DNA of 64,000 nucleotides from Methanobacterium sp. UBA353 (GTDB taxonomy: Archaea > Methanobacteriota > Methanobacteria > Methanobacteriales > Methanobacteriaceae): positions 243,286-307,285 of the forward strand of contig DALO01000002.1 of NCBI GenBank assembly GCA_002496805.1, in the 5' to 3' direction. Below are positions 43,242-54,264 of the stretch, piece by piece; positions within the stretch are counted from its first letter, which is position 1, and each line of letters opens with the position of its first letter. The translations under genes were made by a program, and so were the position numbers. The notes below the pieces were generated by a model. The model was not told the origin of the DNA. It worked only from the letters and a program-made list of their open reading frames with translations, and did not search any database.

Positions 43242-46200
43242 ATTTCCAGACTATTGAGTCTATTTTAAAACTTTAATTATCATTCCTGAAATTAAATTCA
43301 AAATTGCATTTCCAGACTATTGAGTCTATTTTAAAACGTTATCCATTGCGTTGTAGTAGGTTGACCATGTGATTTATTTCCAGACTATTGAGTCTATTTT
43401 AAAACTTGTTTGAATGTGATGTTTGTGTGTGGGGGTGTGGTTATTTCCAGACTATTGAGTCTATTTTAAAACCTTGTAAAGATTGCTATGACCTGGCGAA
43501 ACTACCACCATTTCCAGACTATTGAGTCTATTTTAAAACTTAAAACCCATTGTAAGGCAAACATAATCTTTTGAATATTTCCAGACTATTGAGTCTATTT
43601 TAAAACAATACACAAGAAGAAACAGATCTAATGGATGGTGAAATTTCCAGACTATTGAGTCTATTTTAAAACAAACAACAAACACTTATAGATTACATAC
43701 CCGCAAAAATTTCCAGACTATTGAGTCTATTTTAAAACGGATTCTGCAATACCCGTACCACCGCCTTCAAATAGATTTCCAGACTATTGAGTCTATTTTA
43801 AAACGAACGCATGGAAACGGTTGAAACACTACGGATAGAAATTTCCAGACTATTGAGTCTATTTTAAAACCATTACCATCAACATCATCCTCCCCACTTA
43901 TACCAAGATTTCCAGACTATTGAGTCTATTTTAAAACAAAAATAATCCAAACCATGACCAAGATTCACAATTTTATTTCCAGACTATTGAGTCTATTTTA
44001 AAACTTTTTTTGATCTGATTTTGACTGAAGTCGAAACGCTCATTTCCAGACTATTGAGTCTATTTTAAAACAAACCCATGATGTGGTGGGTGATGATGAG
44101 CCGGTGTTATTTCCAGACTATTGAGTCTATTTTAAAACCAACTCAACATATTATTCATTCCTCCTTTGGTGGTGTATTTCCAGACTATTGAGTCTATTTT
44201 AAAACATATTTTCAACACAACCAGTTGTGATGAGAAAATCGATTTCCAGACTATTGAGTCTATTTTAAAACGGTGATGATGGTGGTCTGGAAAATCCGGT
44301 AAGTATAATTTCCAGACTATTGAGTCTATTTTAAAACATTCCTACTCCTGCTTCTGGCTTCTGCAATCTTCTCATTTCCAGACTATTGAGTCTATTTTAA
44401 AACACTCTTCTCCTGCTTATCTACCATACTCTCTCCTCCATTTCCAGACTATTGAGTCTATTTTAAAACGGGGAGCAATCACATTACTACTCATAGCCCC
44501 CAAACATTTCCAGACTATTGAGTCTATTTTAAAACCGTGGAATCAAAACCACGCTTGGCATAGAATTTTTCTATTTCCAGACTATTGAGTCTATTTTAAA
44601 ACAAATAATAGGTACCAGTAATCTTCCCATCCTTCACCGATTTCCAGACTATTGAGTCTATTTTAAAACACTGCCACATCCTTATATGCCACACCATCAC
44701 CAGTATTTCCAGACTATTGAGTCTATTTTAAAACTTGCCATTGCACTGCTGAACACGGCAGAAGTTTCAAGATTTCCAGACTATTGAGTCTATTTTAAAA
44801 CTATCACCTCGAGAAAATTATGCTGGGCTTGAATTCTGATTTCCAGACTATTGAGTCTATTTTAAAACTTATGATTATGCTTGGATTCAGCATGAAGTGG
44901 ATTAATTTCCAGACTATTGAGTCTATTTTAAAACTGTATGTGTCGTCTGTTTCTTTCCTGAATCCGTTGTAATTTCCAGACTATTGAGTCTATTTTAAAA
45001 CTCTGCTTGGAACACTATTTATAACACGATTAACAGATTTCCAGACTATTGAGTCTATTTTAAAACCTGACCAACCATTTGGGCAAACTGGCCAACCATT
45101 TGGGATTTCCAGACTATTGAGTCTATTTTAAAACACGGTTCCATCCTCAAAACTATACTGATTAGTAGTATTTCCAGACTATTGAGTCTATTTTAAAACC
45201 ACCGGAGGTTTAAAGCACCTAGAATCTAGGTGTTTATTTCCAGACTATTGAGTCTATTTTAAAACACGTTCATGAGAACCTGTCACCAGCTTCCCATCAT
45301 TAATTTCCAGACTATTGAGTCTATTTTAAAACTCCTTAACCCAAACCGTGCAAACACCATTATTATCCAATTTCCAGACTATTGAGTCTATTTTAAAACG
45401 GTGATGTTCATCAGAGTCTACCAGCAAGACTAACGCGATTTCCAGACTATTGAGTCTATTTTAAAACCATCATGGTGATGTTAGGAGGGGGTGGGGTAGT
45501 CTTGTATTTCCAGACTATTGAGTCTATTTTAAAACGATACTAAGAATCTTCTTGTGTGTATTGTCCGTGAGTGATTTCCAGACTATTGAGTCTATTTTAA
45601 AACTTTTATTCATCCATATAGCATACATACCAAGACCCGAATTTCCAGACTATTGAGTCTATTTTAAAACGACAGAGGATGGTGATTAGTGATGGTTAAT
45701 CAGGATAATTTCCAGACTATTGAGTCTATTTTAAAACGCTTTAGTTATCATGTTACATCACACATCCTTACACATTTCCAGACTATTGAGTCTATTTTAA
45801 AACTTTTTTACGAGTCAAAAATTATATATGCTCTAAAAACATTTCCAGACTATTGAGTCTATTTTAAAACTTTGAAAAAGGTTTTAAAAAGTGAATATGG
45901 AACCAAATTTCCAGACTATTGAGTCTATTTTAAAACCAGTGCGGCAGGTGATGCTTTTGAAAGGGCAATATTATTTCCAGACTATTGAGTCTATTTTAAA
46001 ACGATTATGATCTTGAAGTGTTAGATGACTTTGGGATTTATTTCCAGACTATTGAGTCTATTTTAAAACGTATTATCTGTACTTTACCGTTTGGCTCTGT
46101 GCTGTCATTTCCAGACTATTGAGTCTATTTTAAAACGCTTTAACTCAAACAATTTCCCATATTTCCTTTTTCATTTCCAGACTATTGAGTCTATTTTAAA

Positions 46201-49200
46201 ACACCCGGTCTTGGTTAACAGTTTCAGTTTCGGGAATATATTTCCAGACTATTGAGTCTATTTTAAAACATGCGTTCACACACCATCCACGTGTAGTGGG
46301 TGCTATATTTCCAGACTATTGAGTCTATTTTAAAACTGTGGGATTACCATTTTTTATCATCTCCATTTTTTAATTTCCAGACTATTGAGTCTATTTTAAA
46401 ACACTCTGATGAACATCACCAGCACGCAAAAATGTCACATTTCCAGACTATTGAGTCTATTTTAAAACAATCAAATGATCCTTTCGAAATTTTAGAACTT
46501 CTGAAATTTCCAGACTATTGAGTCTATTTTAAAACAAATATAAGGAGATGGAATGTATGGAAGAAAAATATGATTTCCAGACTATTGAGTCTATTTTAAA
46601 ACAAGGACAATAATTCAGCCAGTATCGTGTTTCATATCCAATTTCCAGACTATTGAGTCTATTTTAAAACGGAGTAGGTTGGTGAGGATTGTGTAGATCC
46701 GTTTCCATTTCCAGACTATTGAGTCTATTTTAAAACTTGGTCTTGATATTTATTTAATATGATAGTGTTGCAATTTCCAGACTATTGAGTCTATTTTAAA
46801 ACTTACATTATTCTTTTTTTTCAGCGTCAATTACTTATTTCCAGACTATTGAGTCTATTTTAAAACTGTCCTGTGGTCTGCCAGTGGACTCATCGAAAAC
46901 TTATTTCCAGACTATTGAGTCTATTTTAAAACCAGCCCAAGGTAGGTGCCTGCATCCACACTATCCGTGATTTCCAGACTATTGAGTCTATTTTAAAACC
47001 AGCAATTACGAACTGTTCCGGTACGAATGGATATGGATTTCCAGACTATTGAGTCTATTTTAAAACGTTAGAACGATTACTACCCTACTTGTCGAGTTTG
47101 GGATTTCCAGACTATTGAGTCTATTTTAAAACGTGGTTAATTTTAGTGATTCAGATTTTAAAATTTCTTATTTCCAGACTATTGAGTCTATTTTAAAACT
47201 CGGTTTTTGAGTTTCCATATGCTGTGTAAGTCGATAATTTCCAGACTATTGAGTCTATTTTAAAACTTGAAAGCAGGGGAAATATTATTACCACTTTCAC
47301 CAAATTTCCAGACTATTGAGTCTATTTTAAAACGTGATGAATAGTGGTGGTCGTATTTTGAAAGAGATTTATTTCCAGACTATTGAGTCTATTTTAAAAC
47401 CCTGTGGTCTTCATATAGGCACGGAATCCCACTGTTATGATTTCCAGACTATTGAGTCTATTTTAAAACAAAAACCGATCTGAAAAAAATTGTGAGGCAT
47501 ATTCTCAATTTCCAGACTATTGAGTCTATTTTAAAACACCCTCACTTTGGGTGTTGTGGCTGCGATTTCTTTATTTCCAGACTATTGAGTCTATTTTAAA
47601 ACCTTCTTACCAACCGCATCCTCTCCACTGAGCAACCGAATTTCCAGACTATTGAGTCTATTTTAAAACCTCGGTGATCCGGGTCAGGTCAGAATCCCCA
47701 TAGGTATTTCCAGACTATTGAGTCTATTTTAAAACAGTGATGAGGCAGATTGACGTGGTCAACGCAGACGACATTTCCAGACTATTGAGTCTATTTTAAA
47801 ACTCGTTTGGGCATAGAATTTTTCTGAAATTTTCTATGATTTCCAGACTATTGAGTCTATTTTAAAACGGTTGTCTTTGCTCACTTCCCCTGTTGCCCCG
47901 CCGCATTTCCAGACTATTGAGTCTATTTTAAAACAAGAGTGATTTTGTTGAGAAGTTGGAAGGGTATGTTACATTTCCAGACTATTGAGTCTATTTTAAA
48001 ACCATTTCACAGTGAACAATGGAAACATACGCCTAGATGATTTCCAGACTATTGAGTCTATTTTAAAACCGGGTAACTGGATTCAACTGCTTGGAGCATA
48101 TCCAAAATTTCCAGACTATTGAGTCTATTTTAAAACGAAGAACACATCCGGCGGCTCCACAAACGGAACATTAATTTCCAGACTATTGAGTCTATTTTAA
48201 AACGCGGCATCAAGTACGGTACCGTGGTACACCGGCAATATTTCCAGACTATTGAGTCTATTTTAAAACGTGCGAATATCATTGAATCACTCTTCAATTA
48301 CCTTGTATTTCCAGACTATTGAGTCTATTTTAAAACTCATAGGGGTTTTGTGTTTTGGTTCTATGTATGCTTATTTCCAGACTATTGAGTCTATTTTAAA
48401 ACCCGCACGCTCCTTACTCAACGCCGTCACCGAATACGCATTTCCAGACTATTGAGTCTATTTTAAAACCTTATTATCTTTTGAAATCCGCTGACCTTCC
48501 TTACTCAATTTCCAGACTATTGAGTCTATTTTAAAACTTACAGTTACTTGAGCGTGGCGAAAACGGGGAGATTTATTTCCAGACTATTGAGTCTATTTTA
48601 AAACATATATTTTTTGAACCTGATAAAAAAAATTAGTTCGATTTCCAGACTATTGAGTCTATTTTAAAACGTGTGGTGGTTCTGTCAGGCGGAACACGCC
48701 ACAGAGATTTCCAGACTATTGAGTCTATTTTAAAACCATGAACCACACTACCAGGAAACACGGGTGTGAACTATTTCCAGACTATTGAGTCTATTTTAAA
48801 ACTGTATGACTTCCCGGATTTGCTCACTAATACGGTATTATTTCCAGACTATTGAGTCTATTTTAAAACTTAATCTCCATTGCCATCTGGTCTAAGCTAC
48901 GTTCTTCATTTCCAGACTATTGAGTCTATTTTAAAACTAAAACATACAATAGAAAATCCACAAACAAAAAAAGATTTCCAGACTATTGAGTCTATTTTAA
49001 AACCGGTTAAAAGTGTCCGGTACTGCCCAACCTTTCTTACATTTCCAGACTATTGAGTCTATTTTAAAACTTCTTCAATACGACCCTCCGTATCACCAGG
49101 ATACAAATTTCCAGACTATTGAGTCTATTTTAAAACTTTGTCATGATTCTTTGGAGAGAGAGACATCTATTTATTTCCAGACTATTGAGTCTATTTTAAA

Positions 49201-52200
49201 ACCATCAAAACATGGAGTTAATAACCAGCAGACCATCAAATTTCCAGACTATTGAGTCTATTTTAAAACGCTCTGGAGGGTTTTGTTATCTCATCTTCAA
49301 TCAAGATTTCCAGACTATTGAGTCTATTTTAAAACAATTTGTGTGCATATCTACTAGTCATCCCCATACCTAATTTCCAGACTATTGAGTCTATTTTAAA
49401 ACTGTTCCGAAGTTCATTTCATCTCTCCATTGTTTTCTATTTCCAGACTATTGAGTCTATTTTAAAACGTCGTGGTTTAGACTCCACGTTCTGAAAAAAG
49501 CACGATTTCCAGACTATTGAGTCTATTTTAAAACTGGAGTTTAAACCACGACTAGGCATGAAATTTTTCTATTTCCAGACTATTGAGTCTATTTTAAAAC
49601 CCGAAATCCCAATACCGGAGTAATGGGAGGTTATCGGGATTTCCAGACTATTGAGTCTATTTTAAAACCAGCCATAAGCCAAGTGTGATCCCTTTGTTCT
49701 GGCCAATTTCCAGACTATTGAGTCTATTTTAAAACGATAAAAAAGAGCGAAAGACAAGCAAAGAAATATTTATTTCCAGACTATTGAGTCTATTTTAAAA
49801 CCTGGAGCAACCAGCAACCGTAATGTGATCGTGATCAGATTTCCAGACTATTGAGTCTATTTTAAAACCCGAAATATCCCCATCAGAAATTGAGGAGGAA
49901 CTATCAATTTCCAGACTATTGAGTCTATTTTAAAACTATAAATATCACTTTTTTTATGAACTAAAAAATCTAATTTCCAGACTATTGAGTCTATTTTAAA
50001 ACTTCATGTATTTTGGTTAATATTTTTTCTCTCAAATTCAATTTCCAGACTATTGAGTCTATTTTAAAACCAGCCGGACCCCACCTTCTACTGCAACTGT
50101 TTGAATTATTTCCAGACTATTGAGTCTATTTTAAAACTATGGGCTTGTGGAGTGTGCGATGCTGATTATTGCTGTATTTCCAGACTATTGAGTCTATTTT
50201 AAAACCGACGGCTACCGAGTAGCCCGAAGCGTCTGTAAAAGGAATTTCCAGACTATTGAGTCTATTTTAAAACAATATGGATCAGCGAAGGGATCACCAC
50301 ACCCGACACATTTCCAGACTATTGAGTCTATTTTAAAACGGGCTCTGTTTCGCTGATAATACCATGCAAGTCTTGATTTCCAGACTATTGAGTCTATTTT
50401 AAAACGGATGTACTTCATCCAACCACACCGAATGGTTCATTAATTTCCAGACTATTGAGTCTATTTTAAAACGGTCGGGTGAGATGAACACCCATGAAAT
50501 ATATGGGTATTTCCAGACTATTGAGTCTATTTTAAAACGCATCAACCAAACAGAGAAACGTGGAGATGAGTTCAATTTCCAGACTATTGAGTCTATTTTA
50601 AAACAGAGGTGTTGGCTGATGTTGTCTGCACACTGGAGAAATTTCCAGACTATTGAGTCTATTTTAAAACCTGCTTGAATACTTCCCATGCACCAAGTCC
50701 AAGAAAATTTCCAGACTATTGAGTCTATTTTAAAACTGTGAACAAATTTAATCACTCCAATACATTCTATATAATTTCCAGACTATTGAGTCTATTTTAA
50801 AACGCACTTCCCCATGCTCATCATATATCTTTTTAATCCTGATTTCCAGACTATTGAGTCTATTTTAAAACCACACCATCTGAGTGTAAACTCACTACAG
50901 TACCCCTATTTCCAGACTATTGAGTCTATTTTAAAACTGAAATTGACGATGAAGAAATTATCATAGAATTTTACATTTCCAGACTATTGAGTCTATTTTA
51001 AAACTGAAGTCCAATTCGCCAATGAGTCTACTGGTGAGGGATTTCCAGACTATTGAGTCTATTTTAAAACTGGCTTTCCTGGAAGTCATAGGATATGGTG
51101 TTGAGTAATTTCCAGACTATTGAGTCTATTTTAAAACTGGGAGTCTTGGGAATGAGAGGGATAACACTGCTGAATTTCCAGACTATTGAGTCTATTTTAA
51201 AACGCCATAGTGAAGAGGGGTCTTTATCTTCAGAAGCAAAATTTCCAGACTATTGAGTCTATTTTAAAACGGGTGATTTGTTTTTATCCGCACCCAAAGT
51301 TCACTTCATTTCCAGACTATTGAGTCTATTTTAAAACACACTGAAACATGGGAGGTGATTCACATCTTTGCAGAATTTCCAGACTATTGAGTCTATTTTA
51401 AAACTTCATATATCATGTTGTTCATTTCATCTCTCTCCCATATTTCCAGACTATTGAGTCTATTTTAAAACCCTGAGTGTGGTAGTATAGGGGTATTCCG
51501 TTTTCAATATTTCCAGACTATTGAGTCTATTTTAAAACGCAAAACCATTTCACATCTAATTGATAGGGCTTCCCAATTTCCAGACTATTGAGTCTATTTT
51601 AAAACTATTGAAAAGAAGTTAAATGATTGCTTATTTTTCCTAATTTCCAGACTATTGAGTCTATTTTAAAACAGGCTGAAAGGCTTGTAACTAATGAACC
51701 ACAGGTCAATTATTTCCAGACTATTGAGTCTATTTTAAAACGGTCATTTCCACAAGCCCTATCAATGGTTCATAAAGATTTCCAGACTATTGAGTCTATT
51801 TTAAAACTGAAGTGCAGGTGCTGATCAAATGTATGCAGCTGCACATTTCCAGACTATTGAGTCTATTTTAAAACCACAGGAGGACCCGCAATCTTTTGGG
51901 AGAATATTTTTATTTCCAGACTATTGAGTCTATTTTAAAACTTGTCACGTTTCTCCAGTCGTGTTTTAGCTGTTCCGGATTTCCAGACTATTGAGTCTAT
52001 TTTAAAACCAGATTTCGTTATGTCCTATTTTGTTTGCAGTCTTATAATTTCCAGACTATTGAGTCTATTTTAAAACTACGATGAGCCTGTCTTTTTCTCT
52101 TTACCCACATCAATTTCCAGACTATTGAGTCTATTTTAAAACGGAGGGAGAGGAATGAGTAAAATTGTGCAAAGAGTTTATTTCCAGACTATTGAGTCTA

Positions 52201-52409
52201 TTTTAAAACTTTATACGCATGAAATACAATATACTACTATGAAGTCATTTCCAGACTATTGAGTCTATTTTAAAACGAATCTCAAGAGTTTGGATTTAAA
52301 AGTTAGTTAGTCCATTTCCAGACTATTGAGTCTATTTTAAAACCCTAACACATCATAGGGTGATGTTCCCAGATGCCAGATTTCCAGACTATTGAGTCTA
52401 TTTTAAAAC
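43242..52409 (-). CRISPR. Type I-B CRISPR array, 138 repeats and 137 spacers
   Basis: The repeat is 30 bp; written on the plus strand it begins ATTTCCAGAC and ends ATTTTAAAAC, with TATTGAGTCT between, and contains the short dyad AGACTATTGAGTCT. By hand count there are 138 copies starting at 43242 and ending at 52409, every one identical as far as I could read, with spacers of about 34-39 bp (mean unit 66.7 bp). I orient transcription leftwards: read on the minus strand the repeat begins GTTTTAAAAT and ends CTGGAAAT, like other I-B repeats that start GTTT and end with a GAAAT/GAAAC handle. The cas genes and a TATA-containing leader are on the right. Newest spacers would then be near 52.3 kb. 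Confidence 0.98.
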
Positions 52410-52513
52410 CGCGTCAATTTTTGACTTATTTGTCAAATAAATGACATTATGTTCCCTATTTCAAGGAGTATGTTAGTCCACCTATAATACTGTTGTCTAC
52501 TTATAAAGACGGA
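52410..52513 (-). promoter_or_regulatory. CRISPR leader between cas2 and the array
   Basis: This roughly 104-bp AT-rich segment lies between the last cas gene and the proximal repeat. On the minus strand it contains a TATA-like CTTTATAA (complement of 52501-52508) about 95 bp before the first repeat. Inverted repeats TTGAC/GTCAA lie next to the repeat and TTAGTCC/GGACTAA further out, possible sites for the integration complex. The assignment rests on position and orientation. Confidence 0.65.
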
Positions 52514-52777
52514 CTAAAGAATTAATTCTATTGGATTTTTTTCTATTCCAATAACTTCTAATTTGAAATTTTTACGGTCCTTCAGATTGTAGATTAGAAT
52601 TGAATCTTTTTCTCTGTTAACAATATCATTAAGACCAGATTTCAATTTTTTAAATTGTGAAATACTTACTTCACCCTCAAATACGGAATTTTGTCTCCAA
52701 TGAAGGTAGAGCTTAAGGAATTTGTTAACTTTGGTTACTCGATCCACATCCACATCATAAACAATTAACAAATACAA
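52514..52777 (-). CDS. cas2: CRISPR-associated endoribonuclease Cas2
   Basis: This small ferredoxin-fold protein of 87 residues is the dimeric core of the Cas1-Cas2 spacer integrase. The start is the TTG at 52777, because the product then begins MYLLIVYDVDVDRVTKV, the normal Cas2 N-terminus with the conserved Asp at the end of strand one, and GGTGG of the cas1 3' end serves as ribosome binding site. A longer frame to 52819 would overlap cas1 by 41 bases. LHWRQNSVFEGEVS matches the family's R-x-x-x-S-V-F-E-G region. It is the last cas gene before the leader. Confidence 0.95.
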   Translation of the reverse strand: MYLLIVYDVDVDRVTKVNKFLKLYLHWRQNSVFEGEVSISQFKKLKSGLNDIVNREKDSILIYNLKDRKNFKLEVIGIEKNPIELIL

Positions 52778-52778
52778 T

Positions 52779-53750
52779 TTACCACCACATCCTAAAGCTC
52801 CTGTATTTTTTATCCCCAAGAACGTGTTTGATCAACTTATAGCACTCTAATCTCATGAAATATTTGTATGAAACCTTCCTTTTAATTTCAGGATGCTTTA
52901 TAGTAGTTTCTAATTTAGATTGATATTCCTTTAAGAATATGCGCTTACCCTTATCATTGAGCAACACCCCCACATCATGGTTAAAATCTTTTTCAGTGAT
53001 CATTTTATTATTAACAAGTTTAAAAATCACTCTCTCCACTATCACTGGTTTAAATATGTCTGCGATATCTAAAGCGAGAGAAAAACGTCTTTCCGCAGGT
53101 TCATGTAAAAAACTCACTGATGGATGCAGATATGTGTGATAAATCTCAGAAAGTGCACTAACATAGAGAAGAGAATTGCCAAAAGAAATCAATGCATTGA
53201 TCTCTGTGGTTGGAGGCCTTATTTCACGTTTATCCATTTTAAAATTTTTGAGTATTTTGTTAAAACTTTGATAGTAACTGTGCCAAATTCTACCCTCATT
53301 ACTCATTATCTGAGCCACATCTCCACTAATCACTTCTTTTTCAATCTCTTGAATGTATTGTTCAACCTCTTTTCCCTTCTTATTGTAATAACGAAGGGTT
53401 TTGAGGACATTATTTTTAATTCCTTCCACCATTTCCTGGGCTATGAAAGCCCTTTTTTCAGGATCAAGATAATGTTTGGATTGTTGTACAACCACCAAAC
53501 CGGAGTTAAGTTGTATTCGTGGATAAAGAGACCCTTCATAATATCCATACATATTAAAGAAGTTCACTGGAATCCCTTCTTTCATCAAAAGGGAGGATGC
53601 ACCAGATTTTAGTGAAACTTTACCATAACAGTTTATCTCATTAATCCTATTAATTGGAAGAGCTTTTTTACCTTCTTTATTTACAAAATAGAGCGTGTTC
53701 CCTTTTCGCTGTAGAATTCCATGTGAAGTTATGTAGAGTGGATCCTTCAT
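52779..53750 (-). CDS. cas1: CRISPR integrase Cas1
   Basis: This 323-residue metal-dependent integrase inserts new spacers together with Cas2. The active-site residues are visible as Glu in SNEGRIWHSYY, His in SFLHEPAERRFSLALD and Asp in ALDIADIFKPVIVERV. The N-terminal beta domain begins MKDPLYITSHGILQRKGNTLYFV. I prefer the ATG at 53750 with AGGTG six bases upstream; the frame also allows GTG at 53759, directly after the cas4 stop. Its stop lies one base before the cas2 start, indicating coupled translation. Confidence 0.97.
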   Translation of the reverse strand: MKDPLYITSHGILQRKGNTLYFVNKEGKKALPINRINEINCYGKVSLKSGASSLLMKEGIPVNFFNMYGYYEGSLYPRIQLNSGLVVVQQSKHYLDPEKRAFIAQEMVEGIKNNVLKTLRYYNKKGKEVEQYIQEIEKEVISGDVAQIMSNEGRIWHSYYQSFNKILKNFKMDKREIRPPTTEINALISFGNSLLYVSALSEIYHTYLHPSVSFLHEPAERRFSLALDIADIFKPVIVERVIFKLVNNKMITEKDFNHDVGVLLNDKGKRIFLKEYQSKLETTIKHPEIKRKVSYKYFMRLECYKLIKHVLGDKKYRSFRMWW

Positions 53751-53759
53751 TGTTAACAC

Positions 53760-54248
53760 CTAGACCATGCATAGTTCATAATAAGTACATCCCTTACAGT
53801 AAGGTTTCCTCACCACAGGTGGGGGGTGCGGCTCGGAAACAATCCTTTTGATATCATGAATCATGTTCTCTATTTCTTCTGCTTTTTCCGGAGTTAATGT
53901 TATTTTTTCTCTTTTTTTCTCTTTTGGATACACTAACACTCCATCCATCTCTTTTCCCATTTTTTTAGCATTCCATAAATAATAATAAAGTTGATACCGA
54001 ACTGGTTCTTCTAACTTACTAGATTTTTTGATTTCAAAGATAGTATTGTGATTGCCAGTTTTAATAAAATCAAAAGCAATGTTGCCCAAGTTTATATTCT
54101 TTTTTTCCCTGGAGAAGCTTTTCTCATGAATGTGCCGACCAATATTTATATCCTCATTATCATAGTTCATATTAATCTGATTGGCAAAAAACCAAAGTTC
54201 ACGTTTGCATGCAACGTAATATTGAATCATTACACCAGTTACTTTCAT
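53760..54248 (-). CDS. cas4: CRISPR nuclease Cas4 (type I-B)
   Basis: This 162-residue RecB-like nuclease trims prespacers and helps select the PAM and orientation. The four cysteines of the iron-sulfur cluster are Cys14 (YYVACKRELW) and Cys151, Cys154 and Cys160 (CKGCTYYELC). Nuclease motifs are His in IGRHIHEKSF, Asp in IAFDFIK, E-x-K in IFEIKKSS and the Q-x-x-x-Y in RYQLYYYLW. The ATG at 54248 has GAGG five bases upstream. It sits between cas3 and cas1 as in standard I-B operons. Confidence 0.96.
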   Translation of the reverse strand: MKVTGVMIQYYVACKRELWFFANQINMNYDNEDINIGRHIHEKSFSREKKNINLGNIAFDFIKTGNHNTIFEIKKSSKLEEPVRYQLYYYLWNAKKMGKEMDGVLVYPKEKKREKITLTPEKAEEIENMIHDIKRIVSEPHPPPVVRKPYCKGCTYYELCMV

Positions 54249-54264
54249 TGAAACCTCGGAACAA

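Noticed and set aside
46300..51824. Open frames inside the CRISPR array on both strands
   Set aside because: They are translations of the repeat (FQTIESILK or FKIDSIVWK) and spacers, not genes.
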